Source of the DNA: Fluviicoccus sp.
Lineage (GTDB): Bacteria > Pseudomonadota > Gammaproteobacteria > Pseudomonadales > Moraxellaceae
Direction: 5' to 3'
Length of the DNA: 64,000 bases
NCBI RefSeq assembly: GCF_030646115.1
Contig: NZ_JAUSMX010000019.1
Coordinates: forward strand, 1 to 64,000
The notes under the pieces were generated by a model. The model searched no databases. It saw only the letters and a program-made list of their open reading frames with translations, and was not told where the DNA came from. Positions 56,275 to 63,512 of the stretch are shown here, piece by piece. Made by a program: the position numbers and the translations under genes. Every line of letters begins with the position of its first letter. Within the stretch, counting starts at the first letter, position 1.

Positions 56275-56306
56275 AACAAAGCCCCGGCTAAACCCCGCCG
56301 GGCTTT
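56275..56306 (+). terminator. Probable terminator after START copy 3
   Basis: AAAGCCCCGGC and GCCGGGCTTT pair with one bulged C around TAAACCCC. The stem is strong but a T run is lacking, so it may be a weak terminator or attenuator ahead of the TPR lipoprotein. Confidence 0.5.
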
Positions 56307-56340
56307 GCTAGACTCAGACAAAACCGAATCACGAGCCGCC

Positions 56341-57711
56341 ATGCCGTTGCGCATCAGCTTTTTCCTGTGCACCCTGCTGCTCTTGGCCGGGTGCGCCAAC
56401 AACAGTGTCTTCACCCCTTATCCGGTTCGCGCCGGAGTCTATACCCACGCCATCAGCTCCCATAACCTGACCCCCGCCCTGACGGAAACCCGTAAAATCG
56501 GCAGCGGCCGTGATGTGCTGCTGGCGCGCCTGGAAGAAGGACGGCTGGCCCAGCTGGAGGGTGACTATCCCGCCAGCCTCAAGGCCTTTGCCGAAGCCGA
56601 CCGCCTGATCCGCCAGGCAGAAGACAAGGCGCTGATTTCCGCGAGCCAGACCGCCAATCAGGGACTGTCGCTGGTCAGCAACGACAACGCCATTCCCTAT
56701 CGCAGCCCCGCTTATGAGCAAGTGCTGCTGCACAGCTACCAGGCGCTGAACTATGTGGCCGCCAACAATCGTGAAGGCGCGCTGGTGGAAATGCGGCAGG
56801 CGCAGCGCCTGCAGGACAAGGCCCGTGACGCCCATGACGGCGAGGACACCTCCACCGGCCTCTCAACTGCCGCGATGGAACACTATAACGGTGAACTGAC
56901 CAACCTCGACAATCTGGCCAAACGCACCGGCTCCGCCGTGCAGAACCCGTGGTCGCTGTATCTGGCCGGGGTGCTGTATGAGTCCGGCAAGCAGTGGGAC
57001 GACGCCTATATCGACTACAAGCGCGCCCTGTCGCTGGCCCCGGACCATCCGCAACTGCAACTGGACGTCATCCGCCTGGCCCTGCAACTGAACCGCCGTG
57101 AAGACCTTTCACCGCTGAAGCTACCGGCCGCACCTGCTCCGCGCAAACCCAGGGAGAATGAAGGCTTCGTCGTGGTGATGTACGAAGAAGGCCTGGCGCC
57201 GCCGCGTCAGGAACTGTTCCTGCCCTTCCCGTGGCCGGAAGCCTGGTATGTGCTGGCCATTCCCTACTATCCGCAGGCCTGGCAGGCCGCCACCCCGTTG
57301 CGGGTGGAGGCCGCCGCCCTGAAACAACCGGTGCAGACGCAACCGCTGGCCGACATCCAGGCCTTGTCCGCCCGCGCCCTGCGTGACCGCATGCTGTCGT
57401 TGCTGACCCGGCAGACACTGCGCGCCCAGACCAAGCACCAGATGCAAAAAGAAAGCCGCGACAAAGGCGGTGAACTGCTGGGGATGCTGGTGGGTGCTTA
57501 CAACCTGATCAGCGAACAGGCCGACCTGCGCAGCTGGCTGACCTTACCCCGATTCGCCCATATCGCCCGCTTTCCCTTACCGGAAGGCGAGCATGAAATT
57601 CGCCTGAACGGCGCTTCCACCGTCCGGCTGACCGTCAACCGCCAGCGCCTTACCCTGTTGCGGGTGGTGCAGGTGGACAACCAGTTTTACACGGCCGCCT
57701 GGCCGCTTTAG
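56341..57711 (+). CDS. TPR-containing lipoprotein (COG3014-like)
   Basis: This 456-residue lipoprotein has a signal ending LLLLAGCANN (lipidated C19), then tetratricopeptide-like helices (EEGRLAQLEGDYPASLKAFAEAD; YESGKQWDDAYIDYKRALSLAPDHPQLQLD) and a C-terminal beta region. I start at MPLRISFFLC because the upstream 12 codons would spoil the signal peptide. It is followed after nine bases by an LpoB-like gene; homologous pairs occur in other proteobacteria, which suggests an envelope role linked to peptidoglycan synthesis. Confidence 0.8.
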   Translation: MPLRISFFLCTLLLLAGCANNSVFTPYPVRAGVYTHAISSHNLTPALTETRKIGSGRDVLLARLEEGRLAQLEGDYPASLKAFAEADRLIRQAEDKALISASQTANQGLSLVSNDNAIPYRSPAYEQVLLHSYQALNYVAANNREGALVEMRQAQRLQDKARDAHDGEDTSTGLSTAAMEHYNGELTNLDNLAKRTGSAVQNPWSLYLAGVLYESGKQWDDAYIDYKRALSLAPDHPQLQLDVIRLALQLNRREDLSPLKLPAAPAPRKPRENEGFVVVMYEEGLAPPRQELFLPFPWPEAWYVLAIPYYPQAWQAATPLRVEAAALKQPVQTQPLADIQALSARALRDRMLSLLTRQTLRAQTKHQMQKESRDKGGELLGMLVGAYNLISEQADLRSWLTLPRFAHIARFPLPEGEHEIRLNGASTVRLTVNRQRLTLLRVVQVDNQFYTAAWPL

Positions 57712-57720
57712 GAGAACACC

Positions 57721-58344
57721 ATGAAACATACCGCCCTGATCAGCACCGCCATCCTCACGGCGGCTTTGGGAGGCTGCGCCAGCGTCCATTATGGCGATGC
57801 GCAGGCCCCGGAGACCGTCACTGAACGCTTCGGCTCCACCGACCTGCAAATGACTGCCAAGAGCATGACCGAATCGCTGCTGGCCTCGCCGGTGATTGGT
57901 GAAGCCACGGCCGCCAGCAAGCGCCCGGTGCTGTTTGTGGAACGCATTGCCAACAAGACTGACGAACACATCGACACCGAGTCCGTGCTGGACAGCATGA
58001 CCACCAAGCTGCTGCAATCCGGCAAGGTGCGGCTGGTGGACATGTCGCGGGTGGAATCGGCGCGCTCGCAATTGAAGTTCCAGAACAACGATGAGCTGGT
58101 GGACCCCAAGACCGCCATCCGTTTCGGACAGATGATTGGCGCGGAATACATGTACTACGGCAACCTGAGCAGCATCTACAAGGAAGCGGGCGGCACCGGC
58201 GATGTGTACAGCAAGTTCACCAAGACCAAGTCGGTCTATTACAAGTTCACGCTGAAGCTGATGAACCTGAAGACCGGACTGGTGGAATGGCAGGACGAAC
58301 AGGAAATCCGCAAGACCGCGAAGAAGGGGTTGCTGGGGCTGTGA
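57721..58344 (+). CDS. LpoB-like penicillin-binding protein activator
   Basis: This 207-residue lipoprotein has lipobox LGGCA (C19 near), followed by DLQMTAKSMTESLLASPVIG, VLFVERIANKTDEHIDTESVLDSM and a C-terminal NLKTGLVEWQDEQEIRKTA, all typical of the LpoB family. LpoB activates PBP1b in gammaproteobacteria; homologues in other groups are less well studied. It lies nine bases downstream of the TPR lipoprotein gene, and the two should be cotranscribed. Confidence 0.82.
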   Translation: MKHTALISTAILTAALGGCASVHYGDAQAPETVTERFGSTDLQMTAKSMTESLLASPVIGEATAASKRPVLFVERIANKTDEHIDTESVLDSMTTKLLQSGKVRLVDMSRVESARSQLKFQNNDELVDPKTAIRFGQMIGAEYMYYGNLSSIYKEAGGTGDVYSKFTKTKSVYYKFTLKLMNLKTGLVEWQDEQEIRKTAKKGLLGL

Positions 58345-58361
58345 GTGTCAGGCGGAGTGAT

Positions 58362-59330
58362 TTACTCCGCCGCTACATCCCGCTCCAGCACCGCCAGCAG
58401 TTCCCGGAAATCTTCCGGCAGGGGTGACTCAAAGCTCATGTCCTCACCGCTGGCCGGGTGCACCAGGCCCAGCCGCCGGGCATGCAGCGCCTGACGAGGA
58501 AAGTGCTGCAACATCTCCAGCAGCTCCTGCGTGGCGCCCTTGGGGTGGCGGTGACGCCCGCCATACACCGGGTCGCCCAGCAGCGGATGGCCCTTGTGCG
58601 CAAAATGGACACGGATCTGGTGGGTGCGGCCGGTTTCCAGCTGCACCCGCACATGGGTATGGCCCCGGAAACGCTTGATGACCCGGTAGTGCGTCACCGC
58701 CGGCTTGCCGCCGGTGATCACGGCCATGCGCACCCGCTCGGTGGGGTGGCGGCCAATGGGGGCATTAATGGTGCCGCCGCTGACCAGCACGCCCTGCACC
58801 ACCGCCTCGTATTCCCGATGCACTGACTTCTCGGACAACTGCTCCACCAGATCCGCCTGGGCAGGCAAGGTCTTTGCCACCACCAGCAGGCCGCTGGTGT
58901 CCTTGTCGATGCGGTGCACCAGACCGGCGCGGGGAATGTGCTGCAGGTCGGGGCAATGCGCCAGCAAGGCGTTCAGCAGCGTACCGTCCGGATTGCCCGC
59001 GCCAGGATGCACCACCAGTCCGGCGGGCTTGTCCAGCACCAGCAGGTGTTCGTCTTCATAGAGGATGGTCAGCGGCATCGCTTGCGGCAGGGCATGGGTT
59101 TCAATGTCCAGCACCACGTTCAGCACCAGATCCTCGCCGCCGGCCACGCGGTCTTTGGGGCGGCCGGTCTTGCCGCCGACGGTGAGGTGGCCGTCCTGAA
59201 TCCAGGTTTTCAGCCGCTCACGCGAATATTCGCCGAACAGGTGCGCGGCCGCCTGATCCAGCCGCATGCCGGACATATCGGGCGGCACACGGGATTCCAG
59301 GATCTGGCAATGTTGGGTTTCTGTAGACAT
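58362..59330 (-). CDS. rluD: 23S rRNA pseudouridine synthase RluD
   Basis: RluD makes pseudouridines 1911, 1915 and 1917 of 23S rRNA. The 322-residue protein has an S4 domain at 17-75, then the catalytic motif HRIDKDTSGLLVVAKT near 143-158 with the active Asp, and RTHQIRVHFAHKGHPLLGDPVYGG. It is divergent from bamD across a 64-base gap, a conserved pair in proteobacteria. Confidence 0.95.
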   Translation of the reverse strand: MSTETQHCQILESRVPPDMSGMRLDQAAAHLFGEYSRERLKTWIQDGHLTVGGKTGRPKDRVAGGEDLVLNVVLDIETHALPQAMPLTILYEDEHLLVLDKPAGLVVHPGAGNPDGTLLNALLAHCPDLQHIPRAGLVHRIDKDTSGLLVVAKTLPAQADLVEQLSEKSVHREYEAVVQGVLVSGGTINAPIGRHPTERVRMAVITGGKPAVTHYRVIKRFRGHTHVRVQLETGRTHQIRVHFAHKGHPLLGDPVYGGRHRHPKGATQELLEMLQHFPRQALHARRLGLVHPASGEDMSFESPLPEDFRELLAVLERDVAAE

Positions 59331-59394
59331 ATTTGGCGCGCCGTTGGATAAAGTGCTTAAATACGCGCAATTCTACCCCCTTTTGAGAGAGATT

Positions 59395-60276
59395 ATGCGT
59401 CGGTTCGCCGCCCTCGCACTGGCCGCTGCACTGGCTGCGTGCAGTTCCGCCCCTGATAAAAACCGTTCACTGACCGAAAAAGAGTATTACGACGCCGCCC
59501 AGAAGTCGCTGCGCTACGGGAATTTCGAAACCGCCGGCAAGCATCTGGAAGCCCTGGAGTCGCATTACCCGGTTGGCGCCTACACGGAACAGGCGCAACT
59601 GGAACTGATTTTCGCCCGTCTCAAGCACATGGATTATCCGGGTGCGCAGTCCGCCGCCGACCGCTTCATCCGCCTGCACCCGCAGCATGCCAAGCTGGAC
59701 TACGCCTATTACCTGAAAGGCCTGGCCGGTTTCGAGTCCGGACGCGACTCCTTTCTCACCTTTTTCAACCAGAACGAGGCGCATCGCGACCAGAGCAACG
59801 GCCGCAAGGCCTTTGACCAGTTCCGTGAACTGCTGGCACGCTTCCCGGACAGTCCCTATGCCGCCGACGCCCGCCAGCGCATGGTCAGCCTGCGCAACCA
59901 GTTTGCCGAAGCCGAGATGCACTCGGCCCGCTATTACCTGAAGCGCGGCGCCTGGGTCAGCGCCCTGAACCGCGCCCGCTGGGTTATCGAGAACTACCCG
60001 CAAACCCCGCAGACCCCGGAAGCGCTGGCCATGACCGCCTATTGCCAGCAGCAACTGGGCATGACGGACTTGGCCGCCAACAACTTGGCGCTGCTGAAGC
60101 TGAACCACCCGGACTATGTGGACGAAAAAGGCCGCCCGCGCATTGACCTGGGGCCTCAAAATGAAAAGCGTTCCTGGCTGAACATGGCCACCTGGGGCCT
60201 GGTGGGCAGCAAGAATGCCGACAATGACTTCCCGGCGAGCCCTCCCGTCCCCCCTGTGTCCGCCCCCCAACCCTGA
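59395..60276 (+). CDS. bamD: Outer membrane assembly lipoprotein BamD
   Basis: BamD is an essential lipoprotein of the BAM complex that inserts outer-membrane proteins. The 293-residue protein has lipobox LAACSS (C16), then TPR motifs (YYDAAQKSLRYGNFETAGKHLEALES; YLKRGAWVSALNRARWVIENYPQ; PEALAMTAYCQQQLGMTDLAANNL). I start at MRRFAALALAAA because it supplies the lipoprotein signal; the upstream codons cross the promoter region. It is divergent from rluD, and an OsmC gene follows after 14 bases. Confidence 0.95.
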   Translation: MRRFAALALAAALAACSSAPDKNRSLTEKEYYDAAQKSLRYGNFETAGKHLEALESHYPVGAYTEQAQLELIFARLKHMDYPGAQSAADRFIRLHPQHAKLDYAYYLKGLAGFESGRDSFLTFFNQNEAHRDQSNGRKAFDQFRELLARFPDSPYAADARQRMVSLRNQFAEAEMHSARYYLKRGAWVSALNRARWVIENYPQTPQTPEALAMTAYCQQQLGMTDLAANNLALLKLNHPDYVDEKGRPRIDLGPQNEKRSWLNMATWGLVGSKNADNDFPASPPVPPVSAPQP

Positions 60277-60290
60277 ACCCGGAGCCTGCC

Positions 60291-60734
60291 ATGCGCGAGC
60301 CGCTGAAAATACGTATTACGCGGGAAGAAGACTACCGCTTTACCGTCGATTTCGGCGAAGCCATGGCCTTACTGGAAGCCGACCTGCCCGCACCGCTGGG
60401 CCAGGGCGCCGGTCCCTCTCCCGAACATCTGCTGGCCGCCGCCGTGGCCAATTGTCTTTCCGCCAGCCTGGTGTTTGCCCTGCGCAAGTTCAAGCAGGAC
60501 GCGGGCGCCATGGAAACCGTAGTCAGCTGTTCGGTCGGCCGCAACGAGCAGAACCGCATGCGCATTTCCGGCATGGAAGCCGTGATCAATCTGGGCCGTC
60601 CGGCCGAGGGCATTGAGCATCTGGAACGGGTGCTGGGCCAGTTCGAGGACTTCTGCACCGTTTCACAAAGCGTGCAAAGCGGCATTCCGCTCAGCATCCA
60701 CGTGGAAGACAGCACCGGCCTCCGCCTGAAGTGA
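60291..60734 (+). CDS. OsmC/Ohr-family protein
   Basis: This 147-residue protein has the OsmC fold with conserved cysteines in VANCLSASLVF (near 54) and FEDFCTVSQSV (near 120), and a glutamate/proline-rich first half. The family reduces organic hydroperoxides or acts as a thiol-dependent enzyme. It follows bamD after 14 bases in the same direction and probably shares its transcript. Confidence 0.85.
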   Translation: MREPLKIRITREEDYRFTVDFGEAMALLEADLPAPLGQGAGPSPEHLLAAAVANCLSASLVFALRKFKQDAGAMETVVSCSVGRNEQNRMRISGMEAVINLGRPAEGIEHLERVLGQFEDFCTVSQSVQSGIPLSIHVEDSTGLRLK

Positions 60735-60740
60735 TCGCGC

Positions 60741-61775
60741 TTAATTGACACCGATGACCTGCCGCTCCTTGTAGCGGTAGTAACCCGAAGCCTCCTCATT
60801 ACGCAGCAGTTGCGCCTCGCCTTCGCCAAACAGCTTGTTCTGCAAGGCGTTCAGCTGCAATTGCAGGGTTTGCCCCTGATACTGCTTTTCCAACGCCGCC
60901 CGTTGCGCCATATAGCTCTCTCCGGAGCTGAAGCGCTGGGTGCGCTGCTCGTCCAGCACCTCCAAGCGCTCCAGGGCGTCCTGCTTCAACCCCAGCTTGC
61001 TGCGCAGTTCGCGCAATACCTGCCGCTGCTGCTCGGGTGTTTGCCGGTGCAAATCCTCCTGTACTGACCCCAGCTTCAGGAAGCCTTCCATCAACTGCAC
61101 CGGATGTGACTGCTCCGGGTTGAGCGAGTCCTGACCATAAACCGTTGCCAGCGTCTTCACATAACTGTCCACTTTATGGCTGACCGGCTGTCCGGACTGG
61201 TCAATCTTGCGCAACGCATCCTCCACTTTCTCCTGCTTCAGATCCTGTTCCCAAATGACATAAGCATCCTTGCCGAAAAACTGCACACGCTTGTCCCACA
61301 AAGCTTTGCGCCGTTCTTCCAGACTGGCGTAAACCAGCTTGCCCTGCGACATCTTCAGCCAGTCGCTATAGCTGTCGTAGGCTTCCAGAGTGGCTAGCAA
61401 GGCCTCAGCCTGTTCCGGGAATATCTGCCGCAGCAAATCCCGCAGCCGGGCCTGCCAGTCGTTGGGATATTTCTTTTGCAGCATCTTGGTCAGGGTTTCA
61501 ATGACGCGGATGCGCCAGTAGGGTTGGTCCAGCTTGTCACCGAAGCGGTCCCGCATGGCCTTGGCCAGTTGCTGCTCGTCGGGCGGCAACTGGCTGAGCG
61601 GGCCGCTGGTGTAGATGGGAGCCGCCAGCCGGACATCGGCCGTTGTCGGCGGCGTGTCCGTCGCGGCGATCGCCTCTTCAGCAACGTCCGGCTTTTTCAG
61701 CGCCAGAAACAGCAGCACACCAATGCTGGCCAGCATCACGGCCAGACTGGCGAATACCCACAGACGTTTTTTCAC
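60741..61775 (-). CDS. Lipase chaperone-like membrane protein (Lif family)
   Basis: This 344-residue protein has one N-terminal membrane helix (about residues 8-26) and a long helical periplasmic part (LQALLRQIFPEQAEALLATLEAYDSYSDWLK-type helices; RRKALWDKRVQFFGKDAYVIWEQDL). Length, anchor and helix-rich tail fit the lipase-specific foldases that fold secreted lipases in the periplasm, and it faces a lipase gene. However, the RxxFDY(F/C) motif of classical foldases is not visible, so this is a divergent member or analogue. It starts with GTG, preceded by GAGGAG. Unusually it is divergent from the lipase, not downstream. Confidence 0.75.
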   Translation of the reverse strand: MKKRLWVFASLAVMLASIGVLLFLALKKPDVAEEAIAATDTPPTTADVRLAAPIYTSGPLSQLPPDEQQLAKAMRDRFGDKLDQPYWRIRVIETLTKMLQKKYPNDWQARLRDLLRQIFPEQAEALLATLEAYDSYSDWLKMSQGKLVYASLEERRKALWDKRVQFFGKDAYVIWEQDLKQEKVEDALRKIDQSGQPVSHKVDSYVKTLATVYGQDSLNPEQSHPVQLMEGFLKLGSVQEDLHRQTPEQQRQVLRELRSKLGLKQDALERLEVLDEQRTQRFSSGESYMAQRAALEKQYQGQTLQLQLNALQNKLFGEGEAQLLRNEEASGYYRYKERQVIGVN

Positions 61776-61965
61776 AACCCTGCACTCCTCGGCTGACGCC
61801 GTATTCTTCTTCTGCCCCGATTATGCCCACAGTGATGATGAAACGTACAGTTACCAGCGGTTTAATTAGTCGACGAACGGCTATTGCATGTTTTTCAACC
61901 ATACGCATAATTGTGAGCAAGGTCTCGCTTTTTGGGGACTGTCAGGGAACATGTTCTTAAGGACA

Positions 61966-62041
61966 GATTCAACACGCCAAACCACGAGCAATCGTGGGAC
62001 GGAAAGCCGCGAGTCCCTCCGGGATAGTCGGGCCGCCTCAG
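61966..62041 (+). ncRNA. Cyclic di-GMP-I (GEMM) riboswitch aptamer
   Basis: The strand reads AACACGCCAAACC (61971-61983), then stem ACGA/TCGT extended to CCACGA/TCGTGG with a GCAA tetraloop (61988-61991), then GGGACGGAAAGCC (61996-62008), a short stem TCCC/GGGA inside CGA/TCG (62010-62030), and TAGTCGGGCCGCC (62025-62037). This is the order and core sequence of the GEMM-I class. Relative to the Vibrio Vc2 aptamer, the ligand-contact A18, G20, A47 and C92 fall at 61974, 61976, 62003 and 62036 and are all kept. G20 (not A) predicts c-di-GMP rather than cGAMP. It precedes the lipase by 83 bases. Confidence 0.85.
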
Positions 62042-62049
62042 GGGCTGAG
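62037..62049 (+). promoter_or_regulatory. Candidate expression-platform hairpin of the riboswitch
   Basis: CTCAG (62037-62041) and CTGAG (62045-62049) can pair around GGG. The first arm reuses the base equivalent to C93 of the aptamer, so this stem could compete with the ligand-bound fold. No T run follows, which favours translational over transcriptional control. Confidence 0.4.
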
Positions 62050-62123
62050 CATGCCTCCACAGACGCCAAATTTCCGCCTTGCGTGTTGCCGCAGTCAAAC
62101 CAGAACTATAAAGGTCGGCGCAC

Positions 62124-63362
62124 ATGAACTTCAAGAAACTGGCAGCGGTCGCTGCCACCGTCATGATCACGCTGGGGCTTGGAACCCAGCAGGCGGCAGC
62201 CGAAGAAGCTGCCAAAACCAAATATCCCGTTGTTCTCGCCCACGGCATGGCCGGTTGGGACTCGCTGTTGGGCATTGATTATTTTGGCGATGAATGGGGC
62301 ACCTTCGCCCTGGACGGTTGTTCCTTCCTCGAAATCAACGGCTGCAATGACTGGGTGCCCGGCGACCAGAAAGCCGAAGCCTTCCAGGTGACCTCGCTGG
62401 GCTCTTCCGAACTGCGCGGCCTGCAACTGGCCGATCAGGTGGAAAGCTACATGGCGGCCCAGGGCACGCAATACATCAACCTGGTGGGCCACTCGCAAGG
62501 CGGTTTCGACATCCGCAAAGTGGCGCATGTGCTGAAGGCCCGCAAGGGTTATGTGGTGGTGAAGGACCTGATCAGCTTGTCCTCCCCGCATCGCGGCAGC
62601 CCTTATGCCAAGAAGATCCTGGACAAGTATGCCCGCAACGGCGACCAGTTCTGCTGGAACCTGCCCTGGGACGGTAATCCCGCCAATGACCCCTGTGGCG
62701 TGTTGGTCGCCCAGATGGCCGACATCCTCTATAACGCTGTCAACACCGTGTCCGGCCAGTCGGCCCGCAACAGCATCATCGAAGGCGGCCTGCAACTGGT
62801 TTATAACGACTATGACCCCGATGACGGCAAGACCACCGGCTCCAAGGTCTTCAACCAGAACTACAACCTGACCGGCAGCGGTGGCGCAGCGGTGGCGGCA
62901 CGCATCAGCTCGCTGATTACCGCACAGGACGACGGCAACCTGATGCCGCTGCTGAGTGCACTGGGCGCCATTATCGGCTTCAATGCGGACGGCGACGGCT
63001 ATTGCGTGGATGACTGCGACAACGACGGCGCCTCCGGGGCCGGTGACGGCAGCACTTATGACATGGACGACGACGGTCTGGTGGGCATCAACTCGCAGCA
63101 GATCGGCACCCGCCTCAGCTATAACGAAAATGACTGGAAATGCGCCTGGTACGGTTGCTGGAACCCGCTGGACACCCTGGCCTCGGTCAGCGCCACCGGT
63201 TATGTGTCTGACGTGAACAACCCCAGTTCTATCCAGATGACCAGCCACACCGGCAAGATCAGCCAGGACCATCTGGATGTGACCGGTCTTGGCCCCGACA
63301 CCTTTGACGAAATGGAGTTTTACGCGTCTATCAGCCAGTTCATTGCAGCCGGCGGCAACTGA
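62124..63362 (+). CDS. Secreted triacylglycerol lipase (family I)
   Basis: This 412-residue lipase has a signal peptide ending near AAA|EE (about residue 26). The oxyanion strand PVVLAHGMAGWDS (H40-G41) and nucleophile GHSQGG (S124) are typical of true family I lipases. The catalytic Asp lies in DDDGLVG near 317 and the His in QDHLD (H383). An Asp-rich insert (about 288-317) resembles calcium-binding repeats. Cysteines are plentiful, consistent with disulfides in the periplasm. Export is probably Sec then type II secretion (gspNCD at 28666-32268). Expression is probably controlled by the upstream c-di-GMP riboswitch. Confidence 0.92.
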   Translation: MNFKKLAAVAATVMITLGLGTQQAAAEEAAKTKYPVVLAHGMAGWDSLLGIDYFGDEWGTFALDGCSFLEINGCNDWVPGDQKAEAFQVTSLGSSELRGLQLADQVESYMAAQGTQYINLVGHSQGGFDIRKVAHVLKARKGYVVVKDLISLSSPHRGSPYAKKILDKYARNGDQFCWNLPWDGNPANDPCGVLVAQMADILYNAVNTVSGQSARNSIIEGGLQLVYNDYDPDDGKTTGSKVFNQNYNLTGSGGAAVAARISSLITAQDDGNLMPLLSALGAIIGFNADGDGYCVDDCDNDGASGAGDGSTYDMDDDGLVGINSQQIGTRLSYNENDWKCAWYGCWNPLDTLASVSATGYVSDVNNPSSIQMTSHTGKISQDHLDVTGLGPDTFDEMEFYASISQFIAAGGN

Positions 63363-63392
63363 CGTTCTCCCTACCCCGGAGTCGTGCAGATC

Positions 63393-63427
63393 GAGAATAC
63401 CCCCGCTTACCGGCGGGGGTTCTTGTT
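63393..63427 (+). terminator. Rho-independent terminator of the lipase gene
   Basis: ACCCCCGC (63399-63406) and GCGGGGGT (63413-63420) form an 8-bp stem followed by TCTTGTTTT, about 35 bases after the stop codon. Confidence 0.85.
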
Positions 63428-63512
63428 TTCGGGGTGCACGTGTTTCCCGCTTCGCCATCCTCCCGCCGCTTGTGCTAAGGTTCGCCTTCCCCGATTTTGC
63501 AAGGACACCGCC

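Larger units (their letters stand above)
61776..62123. other. Divergent control region of foldase and lipase genes
   Basis: This 348-base gap contains the foldase ribosome binding site near 61776-61790, the promoter region(s), the c-di-GMP aptamer at 61966-62041, a small hairpin at 62037-62049 and the lipase ribosome binding site (AAAGG at 62110-62114). I see no convincing second gene. Confidence 0.7.

Noticed and set aside
62106-63458. 450-residue open frame on the minus strand opposite the lipase
   Set aside because: It has no recognisable domain, lies wholly antisense to a strongly supported lipase and reads like a codon-bias shadow.
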